A stretch of 64,000 bases of DNA. Origin: Hordeum vulgare subsp. vulgare. Its lineage: Eukaryota > Streptophyta > Magnoliopsida > Poales > Poaceae. Within the stretch, counting starts at the first letter, position 1; every line of letters starts with the position of its first letter. The position numbers were made by a program, and so were the translations under genes. The DNA is taken from contig NC_058518.1 of assembly GCF_904849725.1 (NCBI RefSeq), positions 213,106,741-213,170,740 of the forward strand, in the 5' to 3' direction. The notes under the pieces were generated by a model, which worked only from the letters and a program-made list of their open reading frames with translations, was not told the origin of the DNA and searched no databases. Shown here piece after piece: positions 1 through 12,576 of this stretch.

Positions 1-818
1 TGCTATGCTTAATGCTTGTCACTAGAGCCCCGAGTGCCATGATTTCAGATCTGAACCTATTATGTTCTCGTCAATACATGTGTGTTCTAGATCCTATCTT
101 GCAAGTTGTAGTCACCTACTATGTGTTATGACCCGGCAACCCTGGAGTGACAATAGCCGGAACCACTCCCGGAAATGACCATAGTATGAGGAGTTCATGT
201 ATTCACTAAGTGCTAATGCTTTGTTCCAGTTCTCTATTAAAAGGAGAACCTTAATATCCCATAGTTTCCATTAGGACCCCGCTGCCACGGGAGGGATGGA
301 CAATAGATGTCATGTAAGTTCTTTTCCCTAAGCATGTATGACTACATACGGATTACATGCCTACATTACATTGACGAACTGGAGCTAGTTACATATCTCT
401 CTGTGTTATAACTGTTGCATGATGAATGTCATCCGGCATAATTATCCATCACCGATCCAATGCCTACGAGTTTTTCCTACTGGTCCTTGCTACGTTAATT
501 TGCCACTACTGCTGTCGCTGCTACTACTGTTACTCTGTCGCTACAGTTGTCACTTCTGCTACTGTTACTCTATCGCTACTGCTGTCACTGCTGCTACTGT
601 TACCGCTACTATTGTCACTATTGCTACTCGTTACCGTTGCTACTTTGCTACTGATACTTTCCTACAGATACTAAGTCTTTCAGGTGTGGTTGAATTGACA
701 ACTCAACTGCTAATACTCGAGAATATTCTTTGGCTTCCCCTTGTGTCGAATAAACAAATTTGGGTTGAATACTCCGCCCTCGAAAACTATTGCGATCCCC
801 TATACTTGTGGGTTATCA
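1..818 (-). mobile_element. LTR fragment of a gypsy-type element, cut by window edge
   Basis: The segment ends at 818 in GGTTATCA, a CA terminus whose reverse complement TGATAACC is a plausible LTR start. The sequence just inside (bases about 740-818, including 'cgatcccctatacttgtg') is of a kind common in Triticeae gypsy LTRs, recognised from memory. The apparent reading frames at 419-931 follow a CTA/CTG-rich repeat and are not genes. Only one terminus lies in the window, so length, target duplication and orientation (given as - from the terminus alone) cannot be confirmed. Confidence 0.5.
498..660. repeat. CTA/CTG-rich imperfect short tandem repeat
   Basis: The stretch is built from variants of 'gctact', 'gtcact' and 'gttact', giving alternating short motifs for about 160 bases. 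It lies inside the LTR fragment at 1-818. Open frames across it give Leu/Tyr/Thr-rich nonsense and are not coding evidence. Confidence 0.6.
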
Positions 819-1602
819 ATAGACACGTGCAAGACATACATCAAGTGTTCTTAAAGACTCAATCCGATAAGAAAACTTCAAAGGGGAAACTCAATTCATC
901 ACAAGAAGGTAGAGGGGGAAGAACATCGTAGGATCCAACTATAGTAGCAAAGCCCGCGGTACATCGAGATCATGACATCTCAAGAACACGAGAGAGAGAG
1001 AGAGATCAAACACATAACTACTGGTACATACCCTCAGCCCCGAGGGAGAACTACTCCCTCCTCGTCATGGAGATCGCCGGGATGATGAAGATGGCCACCG
1101 GAGATGGATTCCCCCTCTGACAGGGTGCCGGAACAGGCACCCGATTGGTTTTTGGTGGCTACACAGGCTTGCGGCGGCGGAACTCCCGGTCTAGGTTTAT
1201 TTTTGGAGGTTTCTATATTTATAAGACCAGATGGCATCGAGAACAAGTCAGGGGACCCACGAGGGATTCACGAGCACCCCAGGCGCGCCCAAGGGGGTGG
1301 GCGCGCCTCCCTGGCTCATGGCTTCGTCGAGACTCCTCTCCGGTATCTTTTCTTCTCGTATTTTTGATATTTTCCATAAAAAATCATGGCGAAAGTTTTA
1401 TTCCGTTTGGACTCCGTTTGATATTCCTATCTGAACAAGGTCAAAAACAAGGAAAAAATAGGAACTGGCATTGGGCTCTAGGTCAATAGGTTAGTCCCAA
1501 AAATAATATAAAAATAGCATATTCATGCATATAAAACATCCAAAGTTGATAATATAATAACATGGAACGATCAAAAATTATAGATACGTTGGAGACGTAT
1601 CA
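819..1602 (-). mobile_element. Gypsy-type LTR fragment with TGATACGTCTCC terminus
   Basis: On the - strand the segment starts at 1602 with TGATACGTCTCCAACG and runs left to about 819, where it meets the terminus of the neighbouring LTR. The same terminus, in + orientation, starts the fragment at 53513, so the two belong to one widespread family. A short GA microsatellite lies at about 991-1004. The other end is missing, so this is a truncated or interrupted LTR. ORFs of 60-114 codons here are chance frames. Confidence 0.6.
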
Positions 1603-2985
1603 CATACTCATTAGCGGGCAGAGATGAAATTGTTGAGATCAAGCAAACAATATTACCAACAAATCAACATTTCGATGACAATTGGGTTTAGGTGAGACAA
1701 TTGTTGTTGTACGATTGCCTATTAAAGAAAAAAATAATAAATCAACCCAAAGAAAACAAAAAATTCTCAACTACGGAGAATCCATAAATACGGTGGGCAT
1801 GTATCCATGATGTCCGAGAATGTAGACATTTTATTCTTTTTATTCTGTATATCATTTTCAACCATTAATCTTTCTTTGTTGTGCAAATATTCCTTTAGAA
1901 TGTTATCATGTAGCAACGATGAACCGATCAGTTCACCGTTATTATGCGAAAAGTAGCAATTAGTTGTTATTGCTTCTCCACCTGATGTTCTCTAAAGAAC
2001 TTATCCATGTTGGATAATTAATCAAAGTGAATTTAGTCATGTAAAAGCACATCTACCTTATCAGAATTCATTCAATTAAGAAGCTGCTTTATATCAATAG
2101 ACTCAACTACTTTTGACAACACTTACTACACCACCTACAGTTATGAGAAACATACTCGGAGTTGGAGGTTTATATCATCATGTTAGGAAATAATTCCAGT
2201 CTGCCTTACATACAAGTTGAAGGTAGACCAACTACATGAGAGTTCAAACTAAGTTCAAGTGGCGTCCATTCAAAAACAAGTTATCAGTTGATCTTAAAGC
2301 CACTGTATGTGCAATCAACATAACTTGCTAGACCAAATAGGGTGGCCAGTGATGTGCCGGGGCAGTGGCTCACGTGTTCGAGATATGACCGAGAGTGGGC
2401 TATTTGGAAGAGACCAAATCTTGCACCATTATAGATGAAGGTATGGCTCCATCCAAAACTCACTCACATTCAGGTTTCAAGGTTCTTGAGACAAGTTCAT
2501 GTGTTCATTGCTCGCTACCAATTTAGACATTACTAAAAATAAGATGTTGGAGAAAACTGAACTTAGAAGAAATGTCTCAGACCAGGAAGATTTCAGTTAC
2601 GCGCAGCTCCTAATTTTCGAGCCAAAGAGGTCATGTGATTTTGCTGAACATTTCAGACTTACGATTTATCTAAAAGGACTTAAAAAATGACGCTAGAACA
2701 TTAATGACAATAACATTGTTGCAATAAAATTAATAGCAAATGAAAAATCCAATCTTCTCACATACAGAGGACCAAAGTATATTGTAATAGCATGCTACAA
2801 ATTTTGGAAAAAACTCCTTGACTGGCCTAATTCATAAATTAGACATGCTTAATTATACAAATATCTATTCATAACAAAATATAGACCATGCATTGAAATT
2901 GTAAATTTGTATTATATACACAACAAGTTGTTTTATTTCCTTGGCAATATAATTAGATACAATTATACTCTAAACCATGTCATTG
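1603..2985. other. AT-rich intergenic sequence, nothing recognised
   Basis: No frame longer than 63 codons and no recognisable protein, LTR termini or tandem array. The single short frame at 2499-2690 has no family resemblance. It may be eroded transposon sequence. Confidence 0.5.
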
Positions 2986-2989
2986 ATCA

Positions 2990-4523
2990 TGGGCATTAGA
3001 TGTCATTGATAATGGTGTCACATCATTGGGAGAATGATGTGATGGACAAGACCCAATCCTAAGCATAGCACTAGATTGTATTGTTCGTATGCTAAAGCTT
3101 TTCTAATGCCAAGTGTCTTTTCCTTCGACCGTGAGATTGTGAAACTCCCGGATAACGTAGGAGTGCTTTGGGTGTATCAAACGTCATAACGTAACTGGGT
3201 GACTATAAAGGTGCACTACGGGTACCTCCGAAAGTGTCTGTTGGGTTGATACGAATCGAGATCGGGATTTGTCACTCCGTGTGACGGAGAGGTATCTCTG
3301 GGCCCACTCGGTAGAACATCATCAAGAGCTCAATGTGACTAAGGAGTTAGTCACATGATGACATGCTACGGAATGAGTAAAGAGACTTACTGGTAACGAG
3401 ATTGAACAAGGTATAGGTATACCGACGATCGAATCTCAGGCAAGTTCTGTACCGACAGACAAAGGGAATTGTATACGGGATTGATTGAATCCTTGACATC
3501 GTGGTTCATCCGATGAGATCATCATGGAACATGTGGGAGCCACCATGGGTATCCAGATCCCGCTGATGGTTATTGGCCAGAGAGGGTCTCGGTCATGTGT
3601 GCATGCCTCCCGAACCCGTAGGGTCTACACAGTTAAGGTTCGATGACGCTAGGGTTATAGGGAATTGTTATACGAGGTTACCGAAGGATGTTCGGAGTCC
3701 TGGATGAGATCCCGGACGTCACGAGGAACTCCGGAATGGTCCGAAGGTAAATATTGATATATAGGATGGATGGGTTTGGACGCCGGAAATGTTTCGGGCA
3801 CCACCGGCAAAGTGTCAGGACCACCGGAAGGGTTTCGGAGGCCCACCGGGAGGGGCCACAAGCCCGGGAGGGCTACGTGGGCAAAGTGCGGGAGGGAACT
3901 AGTACCTAGGTGGGCTGATGTGCCCCCCACACCCAGCCCATGCGCACCAGAGAGGGAGGGAGGGGAAAGCCTAGGCGCTGGTGGGCCTAAGGTCCACCTA
4001 GGGGTGCGCCACCCCCTCTCCGTGCCCTGGCCGCAGCCCCCCTCTCCCATATGGGCTGCCGCACCACCTAGGGTGGGAACCCTAGGGGTGGTGCACCCCC
4101 TCCCCTCCTCTTATATATAGAGAGGGTTTTGGGGCTGTTCGACACACAATTTTCCATCTCCCTCGGCGCAGCCCTGCTTCCCTCCTTCCTCCTCTCCCAC
4201 GGTGCTTGGCAAAGCCGTGCCGGTAGACCTCGTCTCTCCATCGACACCACGCCGTCGTGCTACTGGAGATCTTCCCCAACCTCTCCCTCCTCCTTGCTAG
4301 ATCAAGGTGCGCGAGACGTCACCGGACTGCACGTGTGTTGAACGCGGAGGTGCCGTGGTTCGGCACTAGATCGGAATCACACCGCAATCTGAATCGCCGC
4401 GAGTACGACTCCATCAACCGCGTTCTAGCAACGCTTCCGCTTAGCGATCTTCAAAGGTATGAAGATGCACTCACCCCTCTCTCGTTGCTGGTCTCTCCAT
4501 AGCATTTTGAATTTATGCTACAA
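2990..4523 (+). mobile_element. Angela/BARE-1-type copia LTR, both ends eroded
   Basis: The segment follows the known Angela/WIS/BARE-1 LTR in order: the block around 'gacaagacccaatcctaag' (about 3050), 'tgtcactccgtgtgacgg' (about 3270), 'cgaacccgtagggtctac' (about 3611), the GC-rich CCACCGG-rich part (3780-4090), a TATATATAG promoter-like box at 4112-4120, and 'gcggaggtgccgtggttc' near 4347. The usual TGTTGGAAAT start and CCCCAACA end are absent, so no target duplication can be read. No BARE internal region follows, so it is a solo or truncated LTR. Frames at 3655-4502 on both strands lie within this LTR and are not genes. Recognition is from memory of the family. Confidence 0.85.
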
Positions 4524-4599
4524 CTATATTTCAATCCTCCAATACAATCAAGACCGGTGGGTTTGTTGTATGATTCTAGGAAAGACTTAGTTGACTAAC

Positions 4600-5410
4600 T
4601 TAACATTACGATCATACGTACAAGTGAGTCGCCCTACCATTTTTGGTGCTGAGTCTCTTCACTTGGTTGAGCATGTACACAACAATCTCACTTAAAGTGA
4701 CCTTAGTTCCTCTTTGACATCACTAAGCTTGCCACATTCTTTTAACTCCATGAAACCATTCAGCAAAGCCTTGTGTACCTCTTCCCACTTCAATCCACAC
4801 TCCTTGTAGCTTAATGTCATCGTCATTAATAGTCTCTCAATCACACAAGTAGCAGTATATCATTATAAATTATCAGTTATCACCTCCAAGAATCGATGGA
4901 ACTAATATATGGTATGTAAAAGAACTCGACAAACCTCAGAGATGCCTCCAGCTATGTATGTCTTGAAGGACACCTCTATGGCTGAGAAGCTCCAACTCGG
5001 CTTCTTTGCGGAAAAACTTTCGAAGGCATGCCCCATGTACTTTGTTGTGATTTTGTCTACCCGCACCATCTATATCAAGAAATGTCTTAAGACATATAAT
5101 GTCAATTTCAAAACTATAATATTTACCATTGTGTGTAGCATCTAATGTTGAACGAAACGAAAACGATTATGTATATGACTGAACCTTTCTGAGCAGAGTG
5201 AGTATATCTGAAATATCTTCTCTAACACCCTGAAGCTCGGTACTCAAACCTTGTTTAGTTCATACCAGACAGATGTTCCGTAACTTCATGCTCCTCGGTA
5301 TCTTTACCAGCATATCCTTCAACCTGTAGTTTCCTTTTCTTCATTGATCTTATTAGACATGCAGAAGCAAAGTTTCCCTTGACAACACCAAACGTATTCT
5401 AGGAGGCCCA
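4600..5410 (-). pseudogene. Possible eroded host-gene fragment, unknown family
   Basis: Reading the - strand gives three short blocks that look coding. One at about 5345-5265 contains KKRKLQVEGYAGKDTEEHE and ends at a GT donor-like site. One at about 5090-4945 contains DIDGAGRQNHNKVHGACL. One at about 4790-4655 contains KECGLKWEEVHKALLNGFM. Spacing does not give clean introns (one apparent intron is only about 36 nt), and stops separate the blocks. I do not recognise the protein. It could be a gene fragment, a captured exon set, or chance. Confidence 0.3.
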
Positions 5411-5794
5411 TAAGTTGCCTAAAGATAGCACCAGACACAATCTAATCAGTTTACAAGATTATGATAATGGAAGCTACACATACTCTATACTAGTACACAC
5501 GAGAGCAATGTGCTTTAGCTTTCTATTATGGACAATGATTCTTACAACTGTAGAAAACCTCAGAAAAAAAATACTTCTGGAAATTAGACAGAAAATAAAG
5601 AGGATCCTTACTGTCTTAGGATTTTTATTTCTTATAAATGAATATCCTCCAATTTGCGTGTTGATTATACTAACTTGCAACAGTATTCTCCGAGACTGGT
5701 CATAGAATGGGAATTCCAAGAAATCTAATACTCTCAAAATCTACCACAATAAATCGACCAACAAGCATCAGCGACCCCCAAATCATATCTATCA

Positions 5795-6028
5795 AACTAG
5801 AGCTTGGCCGTGGCCGCGTTCATGGCCACGGGTAGAGGAAGAGCCGCCGCGCTGGTCCCCTTTGCCGCCGTCCCTGGGCGGATTCCGGCGGCCCGCTTCC
5901 GCCTCATCGTCGCCGCGGTCCTCTTCAAAGGGCATCTCCTTGAGGAAGATGAAGCACTTTTTGGAGCTCTTGTCCCGTCCTTCCAACACACCTCCTCCTT
6001 CGTCGCGCTTGAGCTGTAGAACCATCAT
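5795..6028 (-). pseudogene. Short charged open frame beside Sukkula-type LTR, doubtful gene fragment
   Basis: A 78-codon - strand frame begins MMVLQLKRDEGGG and contains KKCFIFLKEMPFEED followed by an R/G/E-rich tail. The frame is open upstream to the left end of the solo LTR at 6106. Joining across the LTR (10917 onward, one target copy removed) soon meets an in-frame TAG, so no intact gene is restored. There is no recognised domain and the composition is low-complexity. It may belong with the fragment at 4600-5410. Confidence 0.25.
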
Positions 6029-6105
6029 CTCCGATGGTGATAGAACATCCAGGGGGCGGAGGAGGGGAGGGTCGTCAAGGCCACGGATCGGGATGATGAC
6101 GACGT

Positions 6106-9100
6106 GTCACGCCCAAGATGCGACCATATCCTCAATTTGGCACGAAGGCCTCGTCAGGGATAGAAGCACATCTCGTCGTGTCGCAAGAATGGATATCGTT
6201 ACAAGTACATGTACTAAAAAGAAGAGATATATAACAGAGTTGGCTTACACTCGCCACAAGCTACATCAAAGTCACATCAGTACATTACATAATCATCAAG
6301 AGTAAGAGCAGGGTCCGACTACGGACGAAAACAAACGAGAAAAGAAGAACGACGTCCATCCTTGCTATCCCAGGCTGCCGGCCTGGAACCCATCCTAGAT
6401 CGATGAAGAAGAAGAAGAAGCAACTCCAAATGAACAATCAACGCGCTCGCGTCAAATAACCTTTACCTGTACCTGCAACTGGTGTTGTAGTAATCTGTGA
6501 GCCACAGGGGACTCAACAATCTCATTTCCAAAGGTATCAAGACTAGCAAAGCTTAATGGGTGAGGTAAGGTTAAGTGGTGAGGTTGCAGCAGCGGCTAAG
6601 CATATGTTTGGTGGCTAAACTTACGAGTACAAGAAGTAAGAGGGGGAAGATCTACGCATAGCGGACGTGAACTACAGATGATCAAATGAATGATCTTGAA
6701 CACCTACCTACGTCAGACATAACCCCACCGTGTCCTCGATCGGAGAAGGAACTCACGAAAGAGACAGTCACGGTTAAGCACACAGTTGGCAAGTTTTAAT
6801 TAAGTTAACTTCAAGTTATCTACAACTAGTGTTAAACAAAGTTTCCACGTTGCCACATAACCGCGGGCACGGCTTTCCGAAAAGATTTAACCCTGCAGGG
6901 GTGCTCCAACTAGTCCATCACAAATTACCACAAGCCGCATAGAAATCCTCAATCACGAAGCTCGCGATCTCGTCGGATTCCCTAGGGGAAAACCTCAACT
7001 CTGAGATTACCCAAAGCATCACCGGAATCCCGATGCACAAGATATCTCGTCAAAGGTAAAACTAATCCAGCAAGGCCGCCCGACGTGTCGACGATCCCGA
7101 TAGGAGTCGCGTACCTCGTTCTCAGGACACGACGGATGATCGATGGTTACCACGCCAAACGCCGAGTTGCCCCGGGTAGCGTTAATAAGCTGCTCTGTTT
7201 TGGGCCAACACTCATGTGGAGCACTGGCCCGGGGGTTGATTAAATTATCCTCGGGGTCCGGAAAGTCCCTATGCAATTTTATTAGGTGATTAGGCAAATG
7301 TAGTACCAATGTTGGGCCTTGCGAGACTAGCTTTAATCTAAAACGAATTATCAAGGGGGTCCCCATAACAACCCCGATCGTGTTAGGAGCGCTCGATTAT
7401 GGAACATAACACCGGTAGCCGAAACTAAGGGGGCAAAGGTGGAACAAAACACCAGGCTAGAAAGGTCGAGCCTTCCACCTTTTACCAATTATATAGGTGC
7501 ATTAAATTAAATACCATTAATATGGTGATATGACAAGGAACCCATGTTATCACATGGAAGCAACTGCACCTGCAACTAGCTACGCTATCAACAGGGTTAA
7601 GCAAGCAGTAACATAGCCAATCAGTGGTTTGCTAGGTCGAACAGGTTGAAGGTATTCATGGCATTGTTGAGAGGCTGATATTTAACATGTGGTAGGCAAC
7701 GAGATATAAACGGTAGCAACGGTAAAACTAGCATGTCAATGATAGTAATGGTATCTGGGGAAATGGTCATCTTGCCTGAAATCCCGCCTGGAAGAAGAAT
7801 GCCTCCGTGAAGCAGACGAACCGACGTAGTCGGACAGGTCCTCACAATCCGGCACGCCGCGGAACTCTATCGAGACGAAGCAAACCGGAAACACAAATCA
7901 ACACACATAATTCACCACACGATGCACAACACAAATGATGCATGAGCAGCTGAAAACATGCAAGTCACGGCATGACAATCCACACAATCAAACACTACAC
8001 ATTAAGTGAAGTTCAATATGCAACGAGTTGCATATTGACGAAACTCCATGTTGATTTATTTAGTTCTATCCCGAATAGGTACACAACAATATTAAATGTG
8101 GTTAAACATGGCAAGAGGTGAAGCGTAATTAAACTACCTATCTAGGCATTTTAAATGAGGTCGGAAATGACATATAGCACCTCCGAAACGACCTCACATG
8201 TTAATTTACAATTCTGTCCAGATCTGAACTAACACATTTAATTAGTTATTAAACAGCAAAATAAATAGGTTCACGTGATTCTACGCGTCATTTCAAGCAA
8301 TCTACACATAAAGAACATCTCCAACGGAGCCACGGTTCAAAAGATACAAACACCGCAAGCTATGATGGCATGAATGCAATATGTGTGCAACGACGGCCAC
8401 GAGCACTTCAAAACACACAACCAGCAAGATAAAATGAAACTACACGAGATTCTAGGCAAGTTTCATGTAGGACACGATCAAATCGGAGCTACGGTTCAAC
8501 ATCTACGAGCAAAACAAGAAAACACTACAATCTACCAAAATCAGCCACATAGCATTTTCTACGCCCCACAACTACGAGCTACACAACTCCGATAAACTCA
8601 AGCAAGGCATGACACGAAAGAGGGCAAGAAGCACTACTACAAACAACTAACAACAACTAGCATGGCATCATGGATCACTAGGGAAAGAAGACACAAAATG
8701 GCATCTCACACACTATTTCAGACCTAGTGAAAATTACACCTCAGGAAAGTGCAGTTTTCGATCTAAAGCAATATTGACAGCAGAAAAATCATAAGCTACA
8801 GGACTCCAAATGGCATGAAAATTCATAGCATGCTAGAGAAACACAAGGTTTACAACTAACTCCATTGGACCAACCTCAAAAGAGCTACAGATCACAAGAT
8901 AGAAGCAAAACAAAACAGCAACAAAATATAACAGATCCCAGACTTAGAAATATTTCAGCACCTCCAAATCAGCACTATTTCTAGCAACTTGAGGGCAATC
9001 AAACCACACCTAAACATGCATTTCTATTGCAACCAAAAATACCAGGGGCTAGACAAAGCATTCAAGATCAACTCTCTAGTTGACAACTCCTCCAAACGAA

Positions 9101-10916
9101 GCACGTAATAAATCCTATGAAATAAACAAAAGGGCATCACAGCAAAATATCACGCGAACTAACTGGCTCAAAAGCTAAAACTAATTGCACAGAAAAATCC
9201 ATGGGATTTTTCTACCCCGAAAACATATAAAATATGTGGGGTCGCACAACAATGTAATGCCACACGAAAATGCGAGAAAAATAACCTATACACGGGAAAA
9301 ATAACTAGCGGCAAATCCCTACACACAAAAATACAAATGACCGCTCTAAGATGCATGGAAAAATGGTTCCTAAGACATGGACATTTAATCTACGGTATAC
9401 GGGCAATCCGGACACGCACGAGAAATAATTACAGAACGGATCCTATTGAAACAACACGTAAAACGATGCATTAAGCACTTCAAACTGCCTCAAATAATTA
9501 TGCAAGTTAGAAATTCGAAATCTACGCGGAATTCTACACAAAATCCATATGCTACACATTCTGATACGACTTACGGATATTAAACTACGAACGTTTTAAT
9601 ATTCATCTAATTTCTGGAATTTATATTAATTCCAAAATAAATCCCTAAAAGGAAAAAAACCTACGGGCCTAACCACTAGGCGCATCATAACTACAATGCA
9701 ACTGGGCGAGGAATAGGAGGGCGGGGGGGGGGGGAGGATCTACCTCGGCCTAGGAGGCCGGCCTGGAGGGGAGTGGTGCTGGGCCTCGAAGGGAGGCCGA
9801 CCCAGCTCGGCGCTGGCCGGCCCAAGTGCTGGCGAGGTCAACGCACGCGGCTGGATGGATCTCCCGATCCAGATCGAGCATGGGGAGGCGGCGGCTCGTC
9901 ACGGCGGCTGGCGGCGAGGGGCTTCGGCCTGGACGTCGAGGAGGCCAGGAATGGGGTGAGGGCGAGCGGCTGCGACGGACCCGGGGTTGCGGCGGCCGGA
10001 GGAGGCACTGAGCGGCGGCGGCCACCGACGAGGAGATGGCGGGATCCGGGAGCTCCAGCGAGGTCCGACGGCTTGTCGACGGGGCAGCAATGGTCCGGCG
10101 ACGGGGCCGCTCCGGCGTGGGCTGGCCGACGCAAGGGGCACGAGAGGCGGCGCTCGGGAGCGGGTGCGGCGGCGCGGTTGCCTGGCTAGCTCGGGCACCG
10201 GATGGGCTTGGGCGGGCCCAACGCGGGCTGGAGCGGGCCGGCGGCGGTTGAAGGAGAGAGATGGTGCGGTGGGTGGGTAGGTGGTGCGGTTTTCGAGGCA
10301 GAGGGCTAGGGTTAGCCATTTTAGGCAGGGTAGGGCATCTATTTATAGGATGGGGCTAGGTTAGGGGGTATCTAGGGGTTTTTCGACCCTCCGATCGCGA
10401 TCGTGCAGTCGGATTCGGACAATTCCGCACGCGGGAACGGGTACGTGGCCGTGTAGGGTGGTTTACCGGAGACGAGAGGGAGAACGGGCGACGCGGCAAC
10501 GAATTTTAAAACTCCGACAGACGTCCAACGGTAGACCGAATACGGTGCCGCTACGGTCGACCGTTCGGGTACCAGACGGTCTCCGATCGTGACGAAATTC
10601 GACAGGCGGTCTAGCGATAACTAATTACGACCGCATGCCAAGTTTCACCCCAATCAGAGAAAGTTTAACGCACACTTTTAAAACAGGGTTTCGACGGTGC
10701 CGCGGGCGCGTGCGTGTGTGAACGGGCTCAGAACGAACAACGACGAGAACCGGCAACTAACAACGGATGCAACTTTTGAAAATTGGCGGCAACGGGATGC
10801 CGATGCAATGCTGATGATGCGCATGATGCAATGATGATGCGACAAAAGAAAATAGACACACGACGAAAACGGAATAGAAGGGGAATCTTCTGGAACGTCA
10901 GTCTCGGGCTGTCACA
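6106..10916. mobile_element. Solo LTR, Sukkula-type (4.8 kb)
   Basis: The element starts TGTCACGCCCAAGATGCGA and ends CTGTCACA. It is flanked by identical 5-bp duplications CGACG (6101-6105 and 10917-10921). The start matches, apart from one base, the Sukkula LTR region used for marker primers as I remember it, and 4.8 kb fits that family's exceptionally long LTRs. No second LTR or internal domain is present, so it is a recombination-derived solo LTR. Most of it is AT-rich and non-coding. The GC-rich part at 9720-10320 gives overlapping Arg/Pro/Gly-rich frames on both strands, which are compositional. Orientation was not determined. Confidence 0.85.
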
Positions 10917-10921
10917 CGACG

Positions 10922-11131
10922 GCGGAAGCCCATGGTCGCTATTGGGAAGAGCTGTGAAAGAGGTCATCGAGGGGGCGTAGAGGGGATGCAACGGCTGTTG
11001 GACGAGCACGCATGGGGGGAGTGCGGCGGTGATGTGGTGCCGAGGATGGCAAGCGGCGACCGATGAGCCGAGGGGCAGGGTGGTATTAGAACCAGCAGTA
11101 ACCCTACTTGTGGTCTTTGCGAGGCAGGGGC
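10922..11131. other. Unique sequence between Sukkula-type LTR and tandem duplication
   Basis: About 210 bases of moderately GC-rich sequence. A - strand frame (10728-11228) crosses the LTR end and continues through it. No domain is recognisable and I do not call a gene. Confidence 0.3.
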
Positions 11132-12300
11132 GACGGAACATGTGCGACGATGAAGCGGGAGCGACGATGGAGTGGGACGAAACGACGATCAGACGGACCA
11201 TCATGACCGCAAACTCCTCCATGAACATAGAATATACTTAAAATCCATTATTTCTTTCCTAAATTTTGTTATTTGTTTCCTAAGATAAATTGCATTTATG
11301 AGAGGGATCTGTTGATTTGGATAATATAGGAAAGTTAGAGTAAAAATATATTATTTGTTTCCTGAAAATCTATTATTGTTTCTAAAACAAATTGTATTAA
11401 TATAAGAGGGGTCGATTAATTTCGATAACTCGTGATTTGTCGTACCTGAAATAAATTGCATTAATGAGAGGGATCTGTTGATTTGGATAACTTAGGAATT
11501 AATAGAATAAAAACTATTATTTGTCTTCTAAAAATCTATTATTGTTTCCTAAAAGAAACTGTATTAATATAAGAGGGATCGATTGATTTGGATAACTTGA
11601 TTTGTTATACGTTAGAAAAGTCCTGATTTTGTAATAAAGAGTGGAGAGAAAAATAAACCGATGAACCAGGTGGATATGTTGGGAGGAGAGACGAAAACAA
11701 ACCGTGCGAAAGTGGGTGACAGAACATGTGCGACGATGAAGCGGGACGAGTGACGATGGAGTGGGACGAAACGACGATCAGACACACCATCATGACTGCA
11801 GACTCCTCTTTGAGCAGAGTATATACTTCAAATCCATTATTTCTTTTCTAAAAATTTGTTCTTTGTTTCCTAAAATAAATTGCATTAATGAGAGAGATCT
11901 CTTGATTTGGATAACTTAGAAAAGTTAGATTAAAAATTATTATTTGTTTCCTAAAAATCTATTATTGTTTCCTAAAATAAATTGTATTAATATAAGAGGG
12001 ATCAATTGATTTGGATAACTCATGATTCGTTATACGTTAAAATAAATTACGTTAATGAGAGGGATATGTTGATTTGGATAACTCAGGAAAGTTACATTAA
12101 AAAATATTATTTATTTCGTGAAAATCTGTTATTGTTTCGTAAAATAAATTATATTAATATAAGAGAGATCGATTGACTTAGATAACTCGTGATTTGTTAT
12201 AGTTAAGAAAGTCCTGATTTTGTAATAAAAAGTAGAGAGAAAAATAAAGGTGAATGTGGTGGGAGGAGAGATGAAAAAACCATGCGAGAACAGAAAAACC
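11132..12300. repeat. Two-copy tandem duplication, unit about 588 bp
   Basis: The block beginning 'aacatgtgcgacgatgaag' (about 11138) recurs near 11726. The block 'gtcctgattttgtaataaa' near 11620 recurs near 12210, giving a constant offset of about 588 bases. Inside each unit there is a shorter imperfect periodicity of AT-rich text around 'gttgatttggataac' and 'tattatttgtttcctaaaa'. The copies have diverged by substitutions and small indels. No protein frame is shared. The array lies about 850-2000 bases upstream of the RsmI start codon. Confidence 0.7.
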
Positions 12301-12576
12301 TGACAGAAGGGGTGGTGGGAGACGGAACTGACGTGAGGGTGGGGGGAAGACGAAAAAAACCGACGACGAAGGGAGATGAAATTAAACCGGTTGAAAAAAA
12401 CACTGGAAGCTATTCTACAAGTCCCCAATTAGGAATAGAGATAGATGTGTTTCGCGTCCAGTCGGTAAATTATCCTTTTAATTACACTTTTTCTGATATG
12501 TAAATTATTGCACAACCGATTTAATTTATTGAATTTGGATCGTGTGATAACATTTTAACGCGTTACAACGCACAAA

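Noticed and set aside
3655..4502. Several 60-131 codon frames on both strands
   Set aside because: They fall inside an Angela/BARE-type LTR and overlap one another on both strands; LTRs do not encode proteins.
9750..10320. Overlapping open frames of 60-189 codons on both strands
   Set aside because: All lie in one GC-rich section of the Sukkula-type LTR. Products are Arg/Pro/Gly/Ala-rich on every frame, which is what composition alone gives, and no domain is visible.
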